DNA from: Ustulina deusta
Taxonomy: Eukaryota > Ascomycota > Sordariomycetes > Xylariales > Xylariaceae
Reading direction: 5' to 3'
NCBI GenBank assembly: GCA_023159155.1
Contig: JAJNNX010000043.1
Span: 186,001-250,000 of the forward strand
DNA: 64,000 nucleotides
This document shows, in pieces, positions 11,286-22,779 of this stretch. The notes beneath the pieces are model-generated. The model did not search any database, was not told the origin of the DNA, and saw only the letters and a list, made by a program, of their open reading frames with translations. The position numbers and the translations under genes were made by a program. Each line of letters opens with the position of its first letter. The first letter of the stretch is position 1.

Positions 11286-13161
11286 ATAATATTAAATAAG
11301 TTTACAAAAACTATTAATAAATTAAGCTTACTAGCTTAACTAAATAAAAATCTAACTTAAATAATTAAACTTTTAGCAAACTAGCTTATTAATTTTTAGC
11401 TAACTTTAAAAATTTTAAAATATTTATTTTAAAATAATTAAAATAAGTACTAATTATAAAAAAAAAAAAAGCTTATTAAAATAATAAAATTTATTTTATT
11501 TATAATAAAAAAAAGCATATATTAGTTAACTATTTTAACTAAAAACTTAAAGTTTTAAATATTTAACTAACAAAAAAAAGCCTTAATAAAAATAATTCTA
11601 GTAGTTTATTTAACTTAGAAAATAAATAGGACTAATAGAAGTTTTTTTATTAATTTTTTTATTTATTTTAATTAAAATATATAGCTAAAACAAATTAATT
11701 ATTTTTAAAATATTTATTTAATTATAAATTAATAGTATTAAAATAAAAACTTTAATTTTATATAATATTAAAGCTTATATTTTTTTAATAATTAGTTATA
11801 AATTTATATAATAAATTAAACAATAATTAAAAATAAAAATAGTTTAACTAATTAAACTTTAAAAACTTTATAATTATTAAAATAAAATAGTTAGTAAAAT
11901 TTATAAATATTTAATATATATTATAAAAATTAATAATTAATAATTTAAAAATTAAATATTTTAAATTATTAACTTTAGTTATAATATTATTATTAATATT
12001 AAATAGTTAATAAAATAAAATATTCTAATAAAAACTTAAAAATAATAATTAATTTAGCTAAATAATTTATTTTTATTAGTAATTATAGTTAAACTTTTTA
12101 ATTATAAATAATAAAATATAAACCTAAAAATATAAAAAAATATAAATTAATATAATTAAATATTAAAAAAATACTATTAAATATTAAAATAACTTTTTAA
12201 AAATAAAATAATTATTTTAAAAATAACTAAAACTAAAAAAATAAAATAAAAACTTAGAACTTTTAAATCTAAAACAAAAAAGATCTATATAATAACTTCT
12301 AAAAAAAAAAAAAACTAAGCTACTATTAAAAAAATTATATAAAACCTTTAGAATTACTCCTATAAGGATAAATAAAAGTAACTAACTAAAAAAACTCCAA
12401 AAAAGCTTATTGTAATTAAATTTATAATAACTAAAAATAATTATATTAAACTACTTAAAAAAGATTTAAAAATAATTAATATTTTATAAAAAAAATAGAC
12501 CTAAATTAATCAAGTAGTACTATAAAAAACTTTTAATAATAAACCAATCTTATTTTTAAAAAAAAAAAAAATTTAGTATATAAAGTTAATATAAAACTTT
12601 TTATTTTTTTAGTTATTATACCTAAAAAAGTTCTTTTTAAAAAGAAAATCTAAAACCTTACTATTATTATAATTAAGGTTTAATATAATACTAGAACTTA
12701 ATAGCAAAAAATATATTTTTAGCCCTTATTAATATTATATATTTATATAGTTTATTTTATTTAAAAAAAAATTTATAAATAAACTACTAGCTATAAACTT
12801 TATTAAACAAAATATAAATTTAAACATTATTTTTATTTTATTTATATTTAAACTTAAATTAATTAAATATAAATTTATAATTAATTATTAATAAAAAAAT
12901 ATATATTTAAAAAATTAAATTATATTAGCTCTAAATATTAATAGTACTATATTTAATTATTGTAATACTACTTAATTTATTAAACAAAATATTATTAAAG
13001 CTTTTTATTAATTATTATTAATTATACAATTATATTATTTTATTTTTTTCTAAACTTACAAAAAAATATTTTAATAAAAGGTTTTACTTTTTAGTTTAAA
13101 AATAAAACCTATTTAATAGCAAGCTTTTATTAATATATAAATTTAAAAATTTTTAAACAAG

Positions 13162-13215
13162 TTTGCAAATATTTATATAAATAATATTTTAATTTATTCT
13201 AAAACTAAAAAATAG
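13162..13215 (+). pseudogene. Gypsy reverse transcriptase catalytic-motif relic
   Basis: The frame reads FANIYINNILIYSKTKK then stop. This is the Gypsy signature (F/Y)YLDDILIYSKT with both catalytic Asp codons (GAY) changed to Asn (AAY) by G-to-A. The next residues still follow the family pattern (hydrophobic helix after YSKT). It fixes strand and element class and shows the enzyme is dead. Confidence 0.8.
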
Positions 13216-14259
13216 TATTAAATTTATTATAAAAAAATATTAAAAAGTTTTATTTTAATATATTTATTATTAATTATTTAGAAATAATTATAAAAGCTAG
13301 AATAAAAATTAGAATTAATTTTACTAAAATCTAAATAATTCTAAATTAAAACTTTAATAATTTTAAAAGTACTAAATTAATCCGGTTATTTTTTAAGCTT
13401 TATAATTATATTTATATATTTATTTATTATATTAGTAAAATTATTACTTTTTTAAATTAATTACTAAAAAAAAACAAGCTATTTATAATAGAACTAAAAT
13501 AAAAATAAACTTTTAAATATATAAAACTACTAGCTTATAAAATATTTGTTTTAGTTTTTTTTAAGCCCTGCTAATTAATATAAATAAAAATAAATATTTT
13601 ATATAATATAATAAAAAAAGTTATTTAGTAATAATAAAAAGATATAATCTAAAAACTTATAAAGTATTTTTTTAAAATAATAATACTAACTAAATAAACC
13701 TACTTAATTTAAAACTATAAATTTTTAGTAGTAATATAAACTTTAGAATACTACTGCTTAGAGCTCTTTAGAACTAAGTTCTTTATAGTAACTAATTATT
13801 AAGCTTTATTATACTTTTTAAATAAATAAATTTTATTAATATAATAAATATATTGAGCTAACTTTTTATTAAACTTTAATATTACTTTTTAATACTAACT
13901 AGAACAAAAAAAATATAATAGCTAATATTTTATTAAAAAAAACAGCTAAGCTTTTTATAGTTAAAGTTAAAAAAGCTAAAAAAAAAACAATAGTATTAGT
14001 CCTACTTAATAAAATATAAGGTCCTATATTAACTGTAGACTTTTTATTTAATATTTTTTAAAAAACTAACTTAATAAACCTAATTAAACAAAAAAACTAG
14101 CTATAAAAGCTAAAAAATAAAAACAAAAAACTATATATATTTAAAGTTATTTTAAATAGAACTATTTTTTTTTATATAGCTTTAATTTAAAAAGCTTATA
14201 TGTTTTTAATTATTATATATTAAAGTTAATATAAAACAATTAAAATATTAAAATAAAAA

Positions 14260-14800
14260 TATTATTAGTTTTATTTAAAACATAATTATAAATAATATAT
14301 ATATAATTATTATAACTATAAAAAAAACAAAATATTATAAAATAAAACTTTTAGCTTTTTTTATTTATTGCTTATACTAGCTATAATATAATAATATATA
14401 ATAATAAATAGTAAAAATATACTACTTAACTAATAAAGTTATAACTATATATAAGTATTTATAAACAAGTTTAGCTATTTAATTATAACTTTATTTAATA
14501 AAAAAATAAATATTATAAAGTTATTAGTTATATAATATTATAAAAGTTTATATAAATTTTTTAATATATTAGACGTATAAATATTAGATAATATAGGACT
14601 ATTTATTTTTAAGTTTATAGTAATAATTAATAATTTTATAAGTACTAAGTACTGCTTTAATAATATTTATTATTTTTAGACCTAAAAAGCAATAAAATTA
14701 ACTAATTAAGAACTAGACTAATAATTGTATTTTTATATTAATAAATACTAAAATAATTAAAATATTTATTTTTTTGCTTTAGATTTTATATATAATTTTT
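14260..14800 (+). pseudogene. Gypsy integrase relic
   Basis: At 14260-14331 the frame gives YY-stop-FYLKHNYK then YNYYNYKKNK. This fits the zinc-binding segment WP-x-L-x-x-D with CHTCQRNK, the Cys and His codons (TGY, CAY) now TAY and the Trp codon now TAG. From about 14580 LDNIGLFIFKF fits the SDRGSLFTSKF core motif, followed by stretches resembling the TDGQTER and QYLR-x-Y-x-N-Y-Q-x-NW integrase region. Confidence 0.7.
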
Positions 14801-15631
14801 TATAATATTTATTAATTAATATATTATTACTAAAAGTAGTAATAAGAATTAAAACTTAAAATTTTTTAATAATAAATATTAGTAAAACTATTATAAATTT
14901 TAATACTAAGCAATAAGCACTCGAACTAGTTTACTAAACTTAAAACGTTTAAAAAATAGTATATAATGTAGCAACTTTTATATAAAAACAATACAAATTA
15001 TAAATTAATAAAAAAAAACGTTTAATAGATTTTAAAATAAAAAATAAAGTTTTTTTAAAAAAAAAAGTTTTATAATATAAATATTAACTACTAGATTGGA
15101 TTTCTAATTAGTTAAACTTTTTAAAATTTTGAAAAAATAAAAATTTAGCTATATTTTTAATTTATCTAATTTTTATAAAATAAAAAACTTGTTTTATACT
15201 AACTAATTATAAAAAATAAACAATAATTTTTTATTTTAATAAATCTAATTATTATTTTTAGTTAAAAATATTAATAGTAAAGCAAAATTTAAAATTAAAC
15301 AAATTAAATAATTAAAAATATATAAAAAAAATAAAAAGTTATAATATTAAATTGTTTAAAAAAGCTATAATTTTAATAATATTTAATATATAGCCTAAAA
15401 TTTTAAAAATATATTAATTAAACTTAACTAATTTTATAAAATTTATAAAAAAAATTTTTAATTTTTTATAAAATTATAAAAATAAATATATATAATAATA
15501 GTTAATAAGTTTATAAATAATTATAAAAATAATAATAAAGCAATATAATATAAAAAAACTATATAAACTTAATATTATTAATAACTTTAAGTTAAAACTA
15601 TGTTTAAATTTTTAATTTTTAAAAAAAGTAG

Positions 15632-15858
15632 TATAATAGTTAGTATAGTTTTAGCAAAACTTATAAGAACTTTAAGCCTATATAATAATAAAATAAAAAA
15701 TTTGTATACGAACTAACCTAATTTTGCAGCTATATATATAAAATCTATATCTACCTATTTTATAAACTTTATTTTTTTTTTTTTTTTTTTTAGCTTAGAG
15801 TTTTTGTTTATAGTATTAATAAACTAGCTATAGAAATTTTATTTAACTGATCGTAATA
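15632..15858 (+). repeat. Gypsy 3' LTR
   Basis: Partner of 5581-5808. It is preceded by a purine-rich tract and followed by GTATA (15859-15863), after which LINE sequence resumes. The copies differ mainly by transitions in both directions, so each was mutated independently after insertion. Confidence 0.75.
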
Positions 15859-16107
15859 GTATATTATATTATTTTTTTTAGCAACCTTATTTTAATATAG
15901 GCTATTAAAAATTTTAGCTTTTATATAGCTAAAATATTATAAGAAGCTTTTATAGTTGCTTTTTTTTTAATAGGAGCAAGCTACTGCAATATCTTATAGT
16001 AAGACATTAAAGTTTTTGTATTAAAATAAAAACTAGCATAGGATTGCTATAATAGTATTGTTATTAAAAACTAAATCAAATATCTAAAAAAGAAAGCTAG
16101 GCAAGCA

Positions 16108-17520
16108 AAGCGTATGTACTGGACTAACTAGATTAATACTGCTAATAATACTACAAAACTTTTTGCTATAGCTAAATAAAAAAACTAGGCGGACTACCTG
16201 GGCTTTTTTCTAATAAGGCATAATAAAAAGGTTTATATAGACCCTTATAATAAAACGCGAGTCCTTGCGTTAAATATTCTTTTTATTTAAATAGCTAGCA
16301 ATAATATTTCTAATTTTTTTAAAAAATACTTTATATATACCTAACGTTTTTATATATAAATAAATATTATATTTTAAAAAGTATATAAAACATATTGCAG
16401 TATTAAATCTATAGCTTTAAACAATAACAAAATTAAAACTATTTTTTTTAAATAAGCTTAGCTCTATATTAAAAAAGCTATATTTTGTTTTTATAATACC
16501 TACTTTAAAGTTAGCTATTATTTTAAAATATTTAAAAATATAAAAGTAGTTTTTATATTTAAGCTTAATAAATCTAACTATATACTAATTAAAACATAAA
16601 AAAAAATTTTTTTTTTTTTTATATAAGCAAAAGTTTAAAATAAATTTTAGCAAAATAAATAATTACTACTGCTATATTAAACAGTATACTTCCTAAGCAA
16701 TAGTTTAGCGTTTTTTTTAATAAAAAGGCCTTTAATCTAGTTGCTACCCTAGTTTATAATATAAAATAAAACATTTATACTAAAAAATAAGTTTTTTTTA
16801 TTTTTACTATAAATATAGCTAAAATGTTTAATACTATTTTTTTTAATAAGTTTATGTTATATTTTCTAAAATAAAAATAGGACTATTAGGTAATATAGTA
16901 AGCTTAGTTATTTATAATAGATTATACGGCTTTTTTATGTTTAAATATAATTATATCTTTTGCGAGGCATTTTAAATATAGGCTTTTTTAAAGCTTGCTG
17001 GTTTTTTTAATTCTTTTTATATTTTTTTTTTTACTACTTTTTAAAATAAAAATACTAAAAGACTCTTTTAGCTATACAAACAATATTACTTTTGCTAAAC
17101 ATAGTACTAGCTCTAAAAATAATTTTTTTATTTTAATTTTTAGGGCTTTTTAAGCTACTAACTAAAACTACAAAAATACTATTGCTTTTAAACCTAAAAA
17201 ATATAAACTAATCTATATATTTAAAAATAATAAAATATTTAAAAACTTAGTAGTAGTTTTTAGTACTACAATTAGGCCTTTTAACTATTTTATTAAATAG
17301 CTCGGTATATACCTAAATAGACACTTTTGTTTTAAGTACTACATTAATACCTAGGTTAGCAAAACATACTAGATAAGCGCTTTTTTTTAAACCCTTAATA
17401 ATACTAAAAAAAAAACCCTAGCACAAGTACTATTAAAAGTTATAAAAACTATTGTTATACTAATTACTATATATAAAAGTATTATTTAATATTTTAAGCC
17501 TATATAATACTTTTTTAATA
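16108..17520 (+). pseudogene. LINE ORF2 linker, reverse transcriptase and downstream relic
   Basis: From 16108 the frame reads KRMYWTN and then KLFAIAK, stop, then ADYLGFF and YIDPYNKTRVLALN, the linker between endonuclease and reverse transcriptase in Tad-type LINEs. Around 16810 TINIAKMFNTI fits the VKGAFN motif. Near 16981-17020 a GLPQGSPVSPILF motif is legible with one base lost. At 17073-17084 YTNN replaces YADD. From 17290 LGIYLNRHFCFKYYIN and then VSKTY, stop, then ISAFF fit the segment after the catalytic domain. Frameshifts and RIP stops throughout. Confidence 0.75.
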
Positions 17521-19124
17521 ATAAAAACTATATAGTTATATCTAACATAAAATACTTAATTAATAAAATATATATAGCTTTTAAAGTTATTATATAAGTA
17601 ATAATACTTATTTAGTATACTTTTTTTTATTTAGTAGCTTTTAAAAAATCTAGCTTTTTAGCTACTATTCTTTATTTAGACTATATATATTTCTTTTTTT
17701 TAACTAAGCTTGCTTGTTTTAATAAGCTATATTTTTTTATTATATGTTTATTAAACCTTATATATATAAAAAAAACAATACTTTAAAAAATTAAGTTTTT
17801 TATTTCTAAACTTAATAAACCCTATATTTAACTTTTTTTTTTTTTCTAAAACAGCCCGCAACTTTTAAAAAAAATATATACTTTTAAACAGTATAAAGCC
17901 TAGTTTTAAAACATAATTTTACGCTAGTTATAAAAAATATTTATTATAATTATATATTTTAATAGCTTTAAAAATATTTTTATTGCTTAAATTTTTATTA
18001 TATATTTTTAAAACATTTTTTTATATAAAAAATTTAATTAGTTCTATAAAAAAAAATATTTAATATAAAATATATAAAAATTTTCTAAGCTTTTTTATAG
18101 TTTTTAAATAAATATAAAAAAAAAACTTATTATTTTTATTTTTATTTAAACAATACTATAGTACTAATTAGCCTTTTTAATATAGCTTTTATTAGCTTAG
18201 GGTAATACTTTTTAAAATTTAAAAAAATATTTACTATTTTTAAAAACAAAGTTTATTTTTATTAGTTTTTAAAATATACTAAAATAAAAATAAAAAAATA
18301 TATTAATTATTATATAAGCGCTTTTTTATTTTAATTGTTTTTGGCTAACTATTATTTATACTTAAATAAACTTACTTATTTTTTTATATATAAAGTAATA
18401 AAAAATACTTTAAAAGTATAAAATATTTATTAGTAATATAAATATTAACTTAAATTATATAAAAACTAAAGTTTATATTAATTTTATATAATCTATAACT
18501 TATTAGAACTAAAACTTTTTAAAAAATTACTATATAAACTACTATTTAAAAAATTAAATTATAATAATTTTTCTTTTTATTATAAACATTTTTTTTATTT
18601 TAATAATAATATAAAAAATTATAAATATAGCTTAGAAATTAATTAAAAATATATTTTTGTTTGTTTTAACTAGCTTTTTACTTTTTTTAAAGGTTTTTTT
18701 TTAAAACAAACCAAAAAACTTTTACTTAGTTTAAAAGCTAGAAATAAATACTAAAAGTTCTAAAAAACAGTTTAAACTAGTAAAATAAATTAATACTAGA
18801 ATTTTATTTATAAAACGCTTATATATAATAACTTTTAGGCTTTAGGAATAATATAAAAATAATAAGCTACTAATATAGGACTAGCTTCTCTATTTCTAGC
18901 GCTAGGTTAGGTAGGGGCGCCTACCAACTATACGTTATAGCACAACTTTTACTTACTTTCTTTAGTTATTTTTTTTGTTTAGTAATAATAGACTTTACTA
19001 CTATTTAACCGAATATAAATCTTTTAAAGTCATATAAAAGAAGCTATTTTGATTAACTATAAGGGCATATAGCTATAGTCGCAATATTTAATTTAGGCAG
19101 CGTACCCTAGGTTAAACGTTAATA

Positions 19125-19148
19125 TACTACTACTACTACTACTACTAC
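19125..19148. repeat. (TAC)8 tail of the LINE
   Basis: Eight perfect TAC units directly before the right target-site duplication. Simple-repeat 3' tails are common in fungal LINEs, so it marks the 3' end and confirms plus-strand orientation. Confidence 0.8.
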
Positions 19149-19149
19149 T

Positions 19150-19163
19150 AATTGACAGCGATT
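19150..19163. repeat. Right target-site duplication of the LINE
   Basis: AATTGACAGCGATT, the unmutated-looking partner of 2812-2825. Normal-composition DNA resumes after it. Confidence 0.75.
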
Positions 19164-20847
19164 AGACTGTGGATGTTGGCACTTAAAAATCTGGGTAACA
19201 GAGTATACATACCCCTACTTACCTACATAGGTCTAAGTACTTATGTAGGTATACCTATAGCAAATAACTGGCAGGCATCCAAGGACCCGGAACACTACCT
19301 AGATACCTACCTGGGCTGGTGCATGGGGGTCACAAGCGTCATGGGCAAGCCAAGCTTCACAACTGTTACCAATCAGGTATGTAACCTACCTATCTAAGTC
19401 CCTGTCTACTCTCTCTCTGTAGGGGTACTTACAACCTGTTCCAGGGAGAGTGTTGCGGTTACCTATTGTATTTACCTAACTTCAATAGTAAGGTAACTTT
19501 ACATATCTACAATGCTGAAATCATGAATTGCTGAATGGGGCAAATCACAACAACCTCAATTAGAATTTATGACCACTGGTATACAAGTTCTAATTCACTA
19601 GCACAATTAACAATTCATTGCCTACCTGCTGGTAAAACTGTCGCAACTATTCAACATAATTGTTGTAGTAGAGATAATGCGAACTTTGGTTAATTAGTAG
19701 CTACCCACGCTTCTTACAAGACAATTAGGCAGTTACTACATGTATTCGATAAAATAACATGGTTTACTATATGGACTGCTGTGTACACTAGGTGTCCAAA
19801 ATAAAAATCCTAGCCTACTACTGTACACAGTCTCAAGTGATACTGGAAAAGCTAAAGGTTCCACCCACCATCAAACATGAAGCATGTGATAGCAGTGGGG
19901 GAACACAGGAACGACGTCGACAGGTGGGGCCAGAAGCTAGTCGGTACAATTTGGAAGTCTTTATATATCACCAGGATCATAGTTGCATGGCCCCCTTTAT
20001 TGTGAATGTATTACAGAGGTAAAAAGGATTCATCTATTCTAGATACCTATAGGTAGGTATTTACCTAGCATACCTACTTAGCACATCCTATCTTACGGAA
20101 CTCCACCACCCCGCGCAAGCTAACTACTAAGATTCTACACAAGCAGCCTATCTCACTAGGCGTCTCATTATTCCCCATCATCTGATCATCTAAGTTCATC
20201 ATGTTCTAACTGTTTTCAACATGCCTAAAATGCAGCCGTGTCTTCTGAGGTCTTTGCACACCGTTTTTGGTCCACCTCCGGTCCGTGCCTGCTTAGAGAA
20301 TCCGGGGAAATCAACCACTTATATGTAAGCGGTATCTAGTGTATAGTATAAGTAGTTAGGGAGTGGCCCTACCATTCCCCAAGGTTGACACGAGGGGCTG
20401 CTGCTGCTTTCGTTATTCTTCCGTGTACTTTTACGGACAAGGGTAAATAGTCGTGGTGTTTGCGCAGTAAAAACGTGTCCATATTCGTCTTCTGCCCTCC
20501 TGTGTCGTCATTCTTGCTTGGCACCCAACCCAACGCCACGCCCCGTTCACCAAGAAAACGCGTGTATGCCTGTTGGAAATCTCCGAGCCCTCTGTATATT
20601 TACCGAGGCACATGCCCAAATAGGCAGCGCTAGAAATTGAACAATGCTCCATGTTGATTACCTATACTAGTACTCCCTGACAGCTACCCTGCACTATATG
20701 CGTGTAAGGTGGCTCTTTTTAAGCATCAGGTTACCATGTATATAAGTCCAACAACCGTGCATTAACTATAGTGACCAGTCGATGTTTAACTATATGGGCT
20801 ACGGAACTGTTACCTGACTTTTCGTTATCCAATGAGGGTCAGTGTTC
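19164..20847. other. Gene-free flank of the transposon nest
   Basis: Composition returns to normal but no reading frame shows family features. TACCTA/TAGGTA islands occur at 19205-19320, 19380-19395 and 20040-20085. An imperfect inverted repeat lies at 19772-19832. Short frames (for example 19152-19397 and 19792-20022) lack codon or motif support. Confidence 0.5.
19772..19832. repeat. Imperfect inverted repeat, possible mini-transposon remnant
   Basis: GACTGCTGTGTACACTAGG and, 30 bp on, CCTAG with ACTGTACACAGTC form arms of a hairpin about 61 nt long. The arm resembles short Tc1/mariner-type terminal inverted repeats, but a clear TA duplication and an interior are lacking. Confidence 0.35.
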
Positions 20848-21575
20848 TCACGCTGCGCGTATCTGATCCAGCTGAACCATTGTCAAAAATGTTAACAAGG
20901 TGAAGAAGACCGCGATAGACCAGTACATCCGGAACCGATGGTTAATAAGATCCGAAGGGCTGGTCGCATCCCACTAGAACATGGGTAGAGCGAGAACAGC
21001 CTCGACACTTTTTGTTAGCATATTTGTACAGTCAGCGAGGTCTTGGGTAAGCTGTGAGACCATCTCTCGATAGTTTTGAACTAGGAGGACACCGAAGTGA
21101 AGTATTGGATTCGGGGAAATGGCGGCACATCAGCGAACGGAACCCGAAGCCGATATGACAGATGAAATCAAGATTTGGGTAAGTGTCTTCTGCCATTCGG
21201 GTCGGCCTGAGAGGGTTTCTCTCGAATACGACGCTGTCAAAGACCGCGAGTAGATGATCCGGAAATTGAAGGCTTTCCAATGCTGGCTTAAGTTTCTCGC
21301 AACCATCCTCGTACAGTTGACGGCGCCGAAGCGTGGCATTATCTTGAGCTGCGGTGTCATCTGGAGTGAACGCGACCAGAAGTCGGATAGCTGGGGGTAG
21401 CTATCACGTTCCTGGCCAACTCCAAGCGACTTTGTATCCAGTTTTGCACATCCTCCCTATGCATAATCTGGTTCTTTGCACTTCGAACTTCGAGATAACC
21501 CTTCCTGCCAAACTCGAAGGTATTGATTTGTAAGCCCTCAGGTACAGGCGGATTTTCTATTTCGTGTATATTCAT
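20848..21575 (-). pseudogene. Frameshifted gene for an unrecognised protein with a C-terminal membrane segment
   Basis: I do not recognise the family. On the minus strand a frame opens with MNIHEIENPPVPEG at 21575 and stays protein-like to ARNVIA (about 21405). In a CCCCC run it must shift to reach AIRLLVAFTPDDTAAQ and FPDHLLAVFDSVVFERN. After a possible short intron (acceptor near 21073) it goes on as NYREMVSQLTQDLADCTNMLT, meets TAG where TGG is likely, then SDLINHRFRMYWSIAVFF, a single hydrophobic segment, and a stop at 20848. Two independent lesions (a frameshift and a TGG-to-TAG change of RIP type) suggest decay. An assembly error in the C run could account for one of them. Confidence 0.5.
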
Positions 21576-21578
21576 TCA

Positions 21579-21920
21579 ATGGCTTCCTAGTCGACTAGTA
21601 TCATTTCGTGGGTAGTTATCTCGCTCCCCAATTGCTGCCCTGGAGAACATGTCAATTCTTTCGTCTTTATCATTTAACAGATCCTTAAGTTTATATTTTT
21701 CCCTTTGCAGCGATATCAGCCGATTTTTCCAATGACTCGGTATATCCCCTCGGGCATGATCTGGACGAGAGCCTTTTTGCTCGTCGTGCACAAAAAGCCC
21801 ACATTGGAGCATTGCGCGCAGTAAGGCCGGATACCATCGCACCCGATCTTCTTGCTTCTGCAACAGTCACAAGCCTGAACTATTCTGGTTCCAGCTTCTT
21901 CCGCAACTTTAATAGCTTCC
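21579..21920 (-). pseudogene. Broken Zn2Cys6 DNA-binding domain of Cat8/FacB type
   Basis: One minus-strand frame has an intact binuclear cluster at 21871-21788: CDCCRSKKIGC then CAQCSNVGFLC, spacing C-x2-C-x6-C-x6-C-x2-C-x6-C. What follows in functional Cat8/FacB regulators is a linker (PRGYTESLE) and a coiled coil (ELKDLLDEKDEKIDML). Here those pieces are legible in three different frames: ARG in one, GYTESLEKS in another, then KLKDLLNDKDERIDMF back in the first. The finger frame stops at 21716-21718. No activation or middle homology domain follows. It is a remnant of a carbon-source regulator copy, not a working gene. Confidence 0.7.
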
Positions 21921-22779
21921 TATGGTAAGGTCCCAGGCGTAGCTCAAAAAGGGTCATTGCACACACAGTAGGGTAGAGGATGAGACAGGGAATGAACGTT
22001 GTTGTAGACTTAGAACTTGTTGGCCTGTGATAAAGGCGGTTTTAGAGAAGGATATCGATGAGGCAGCCGAATATTATCCACTTCCCCTTTCTCGGCCTGT
22101 TACTAGGGATGTAGAGGTACATAAGTCTTGCGCAAGGCTTTTTGAGTGAGAGGGACAACGTTGAGGATGGCTCCGGAGAGCGTCAAATTTGCCAACCCTG
22201 TGGTTGAACCAGTATGACAGGGGCACGCCTAGTAACAATTGAAGGAATATGTACATCTCGACTTCCATATACTTTAAAATCATATTTATGCCCTCTTGAA
22301 TACCCTTTCATTGATCAATCTCTTCAGTTATCCTCTCCCTCTCTTAATAAAAGGCTTGACTGCCGCCCAACTACGCTCAAAGCTCCCTGTTCTTTCCATG
22401 CACCTCACAACATTGCATGTCATGTTTACGTCTGTAGACCTTTTGATTCAAATGTTGATAGGCTGTGGGTTATCAGGGTCCTTTCAGATGCTCTGAACAA
22501 CGGGGAATAAGAATTTACCTTCTGTCCGGTTCTCGCATCTGCCCTTCTCGCTGCAGTATTCTGGGGAGGTAGGTTTATCCAATCATCACGGAACTAGTAG
22601 ATGAGGCCGACGATGTCGACAAGCGGCACACAGTCCTTTTCAGAGCTGGGTTTGTACTCAGCCTCCACGTGCCGATGACGAGACGAGAGGGCCCGCCCCT
22701 TTTGTCCACACCACCACGTGGAGAGAATCACCACCCGATGGGCATGAAAGGGTAATGTGCCAGCAAGCCCATGCGTTGC
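21921..22779. other. No gene seen
   Basis: Only short frames without recognisable motifs (for example 22214-22510 plus and 22074-22283 minus). Part of the decayed zone between the transposon nest and MCD4. The segment 22655-22779 may belong to the phosphorylase-like remnant that follows. Confidence 0.45.

Larger units (their letters stand above)
5581..15858 (+). mobile_element. RIP-degenerate Ty3/Gypsy LTR retrotransposon nested in the LINE
   Basis: Paired LTRs flank an interior that still shows pol in order on the plus strand: reverse transcriptase YxDD region (13162-13215), integrase zinc-binding CxxC (14260-14331) and integrase core (about 14580-14800). A purine tract (AAAAAAAGTAG, 15621-15631) abuts the 3' LTR, as a polypurine tract should. 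GTATA lies on both outer sides (5576-5580 and 15859-15863), a 5-bp duplication. Subtracting the third element leaves about 6.03 kb, the normal Gypsy size. All coding frames are riddled with TAA/TAG. Inserted between the endonuclease and reverse transcriptase of the LINE. Confidence 0.8.
2826..19149 (+). mobile_element. RIP-degenerate Tad-like LINE, split by a nested Gypsy element
   Basis: Outer element of the AT-rich block. The LINE proper is 2826-5580 plus about 15864-19149, near 6.04 kb, a usual size for Tad-clade LINEs. Read on the plus strand it has, in order, an ORF1 zinc-knuckle relic (about 4114-4176), an endonuclease relic (5243-5575), the ORF2 linker (from 16108), a reverse transcriptase relic (to about 17100) and the region after it (to about 17520), then a 3' (TAC)8 tail. 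Stops are mostly TAG/TAA at former CAG/CAA or TGG codons, and Asp codons GAY have become AAY, both RIP transitions. Flanking 14-bp duplications support the ends. Not mobile. Confidence 0.75.
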
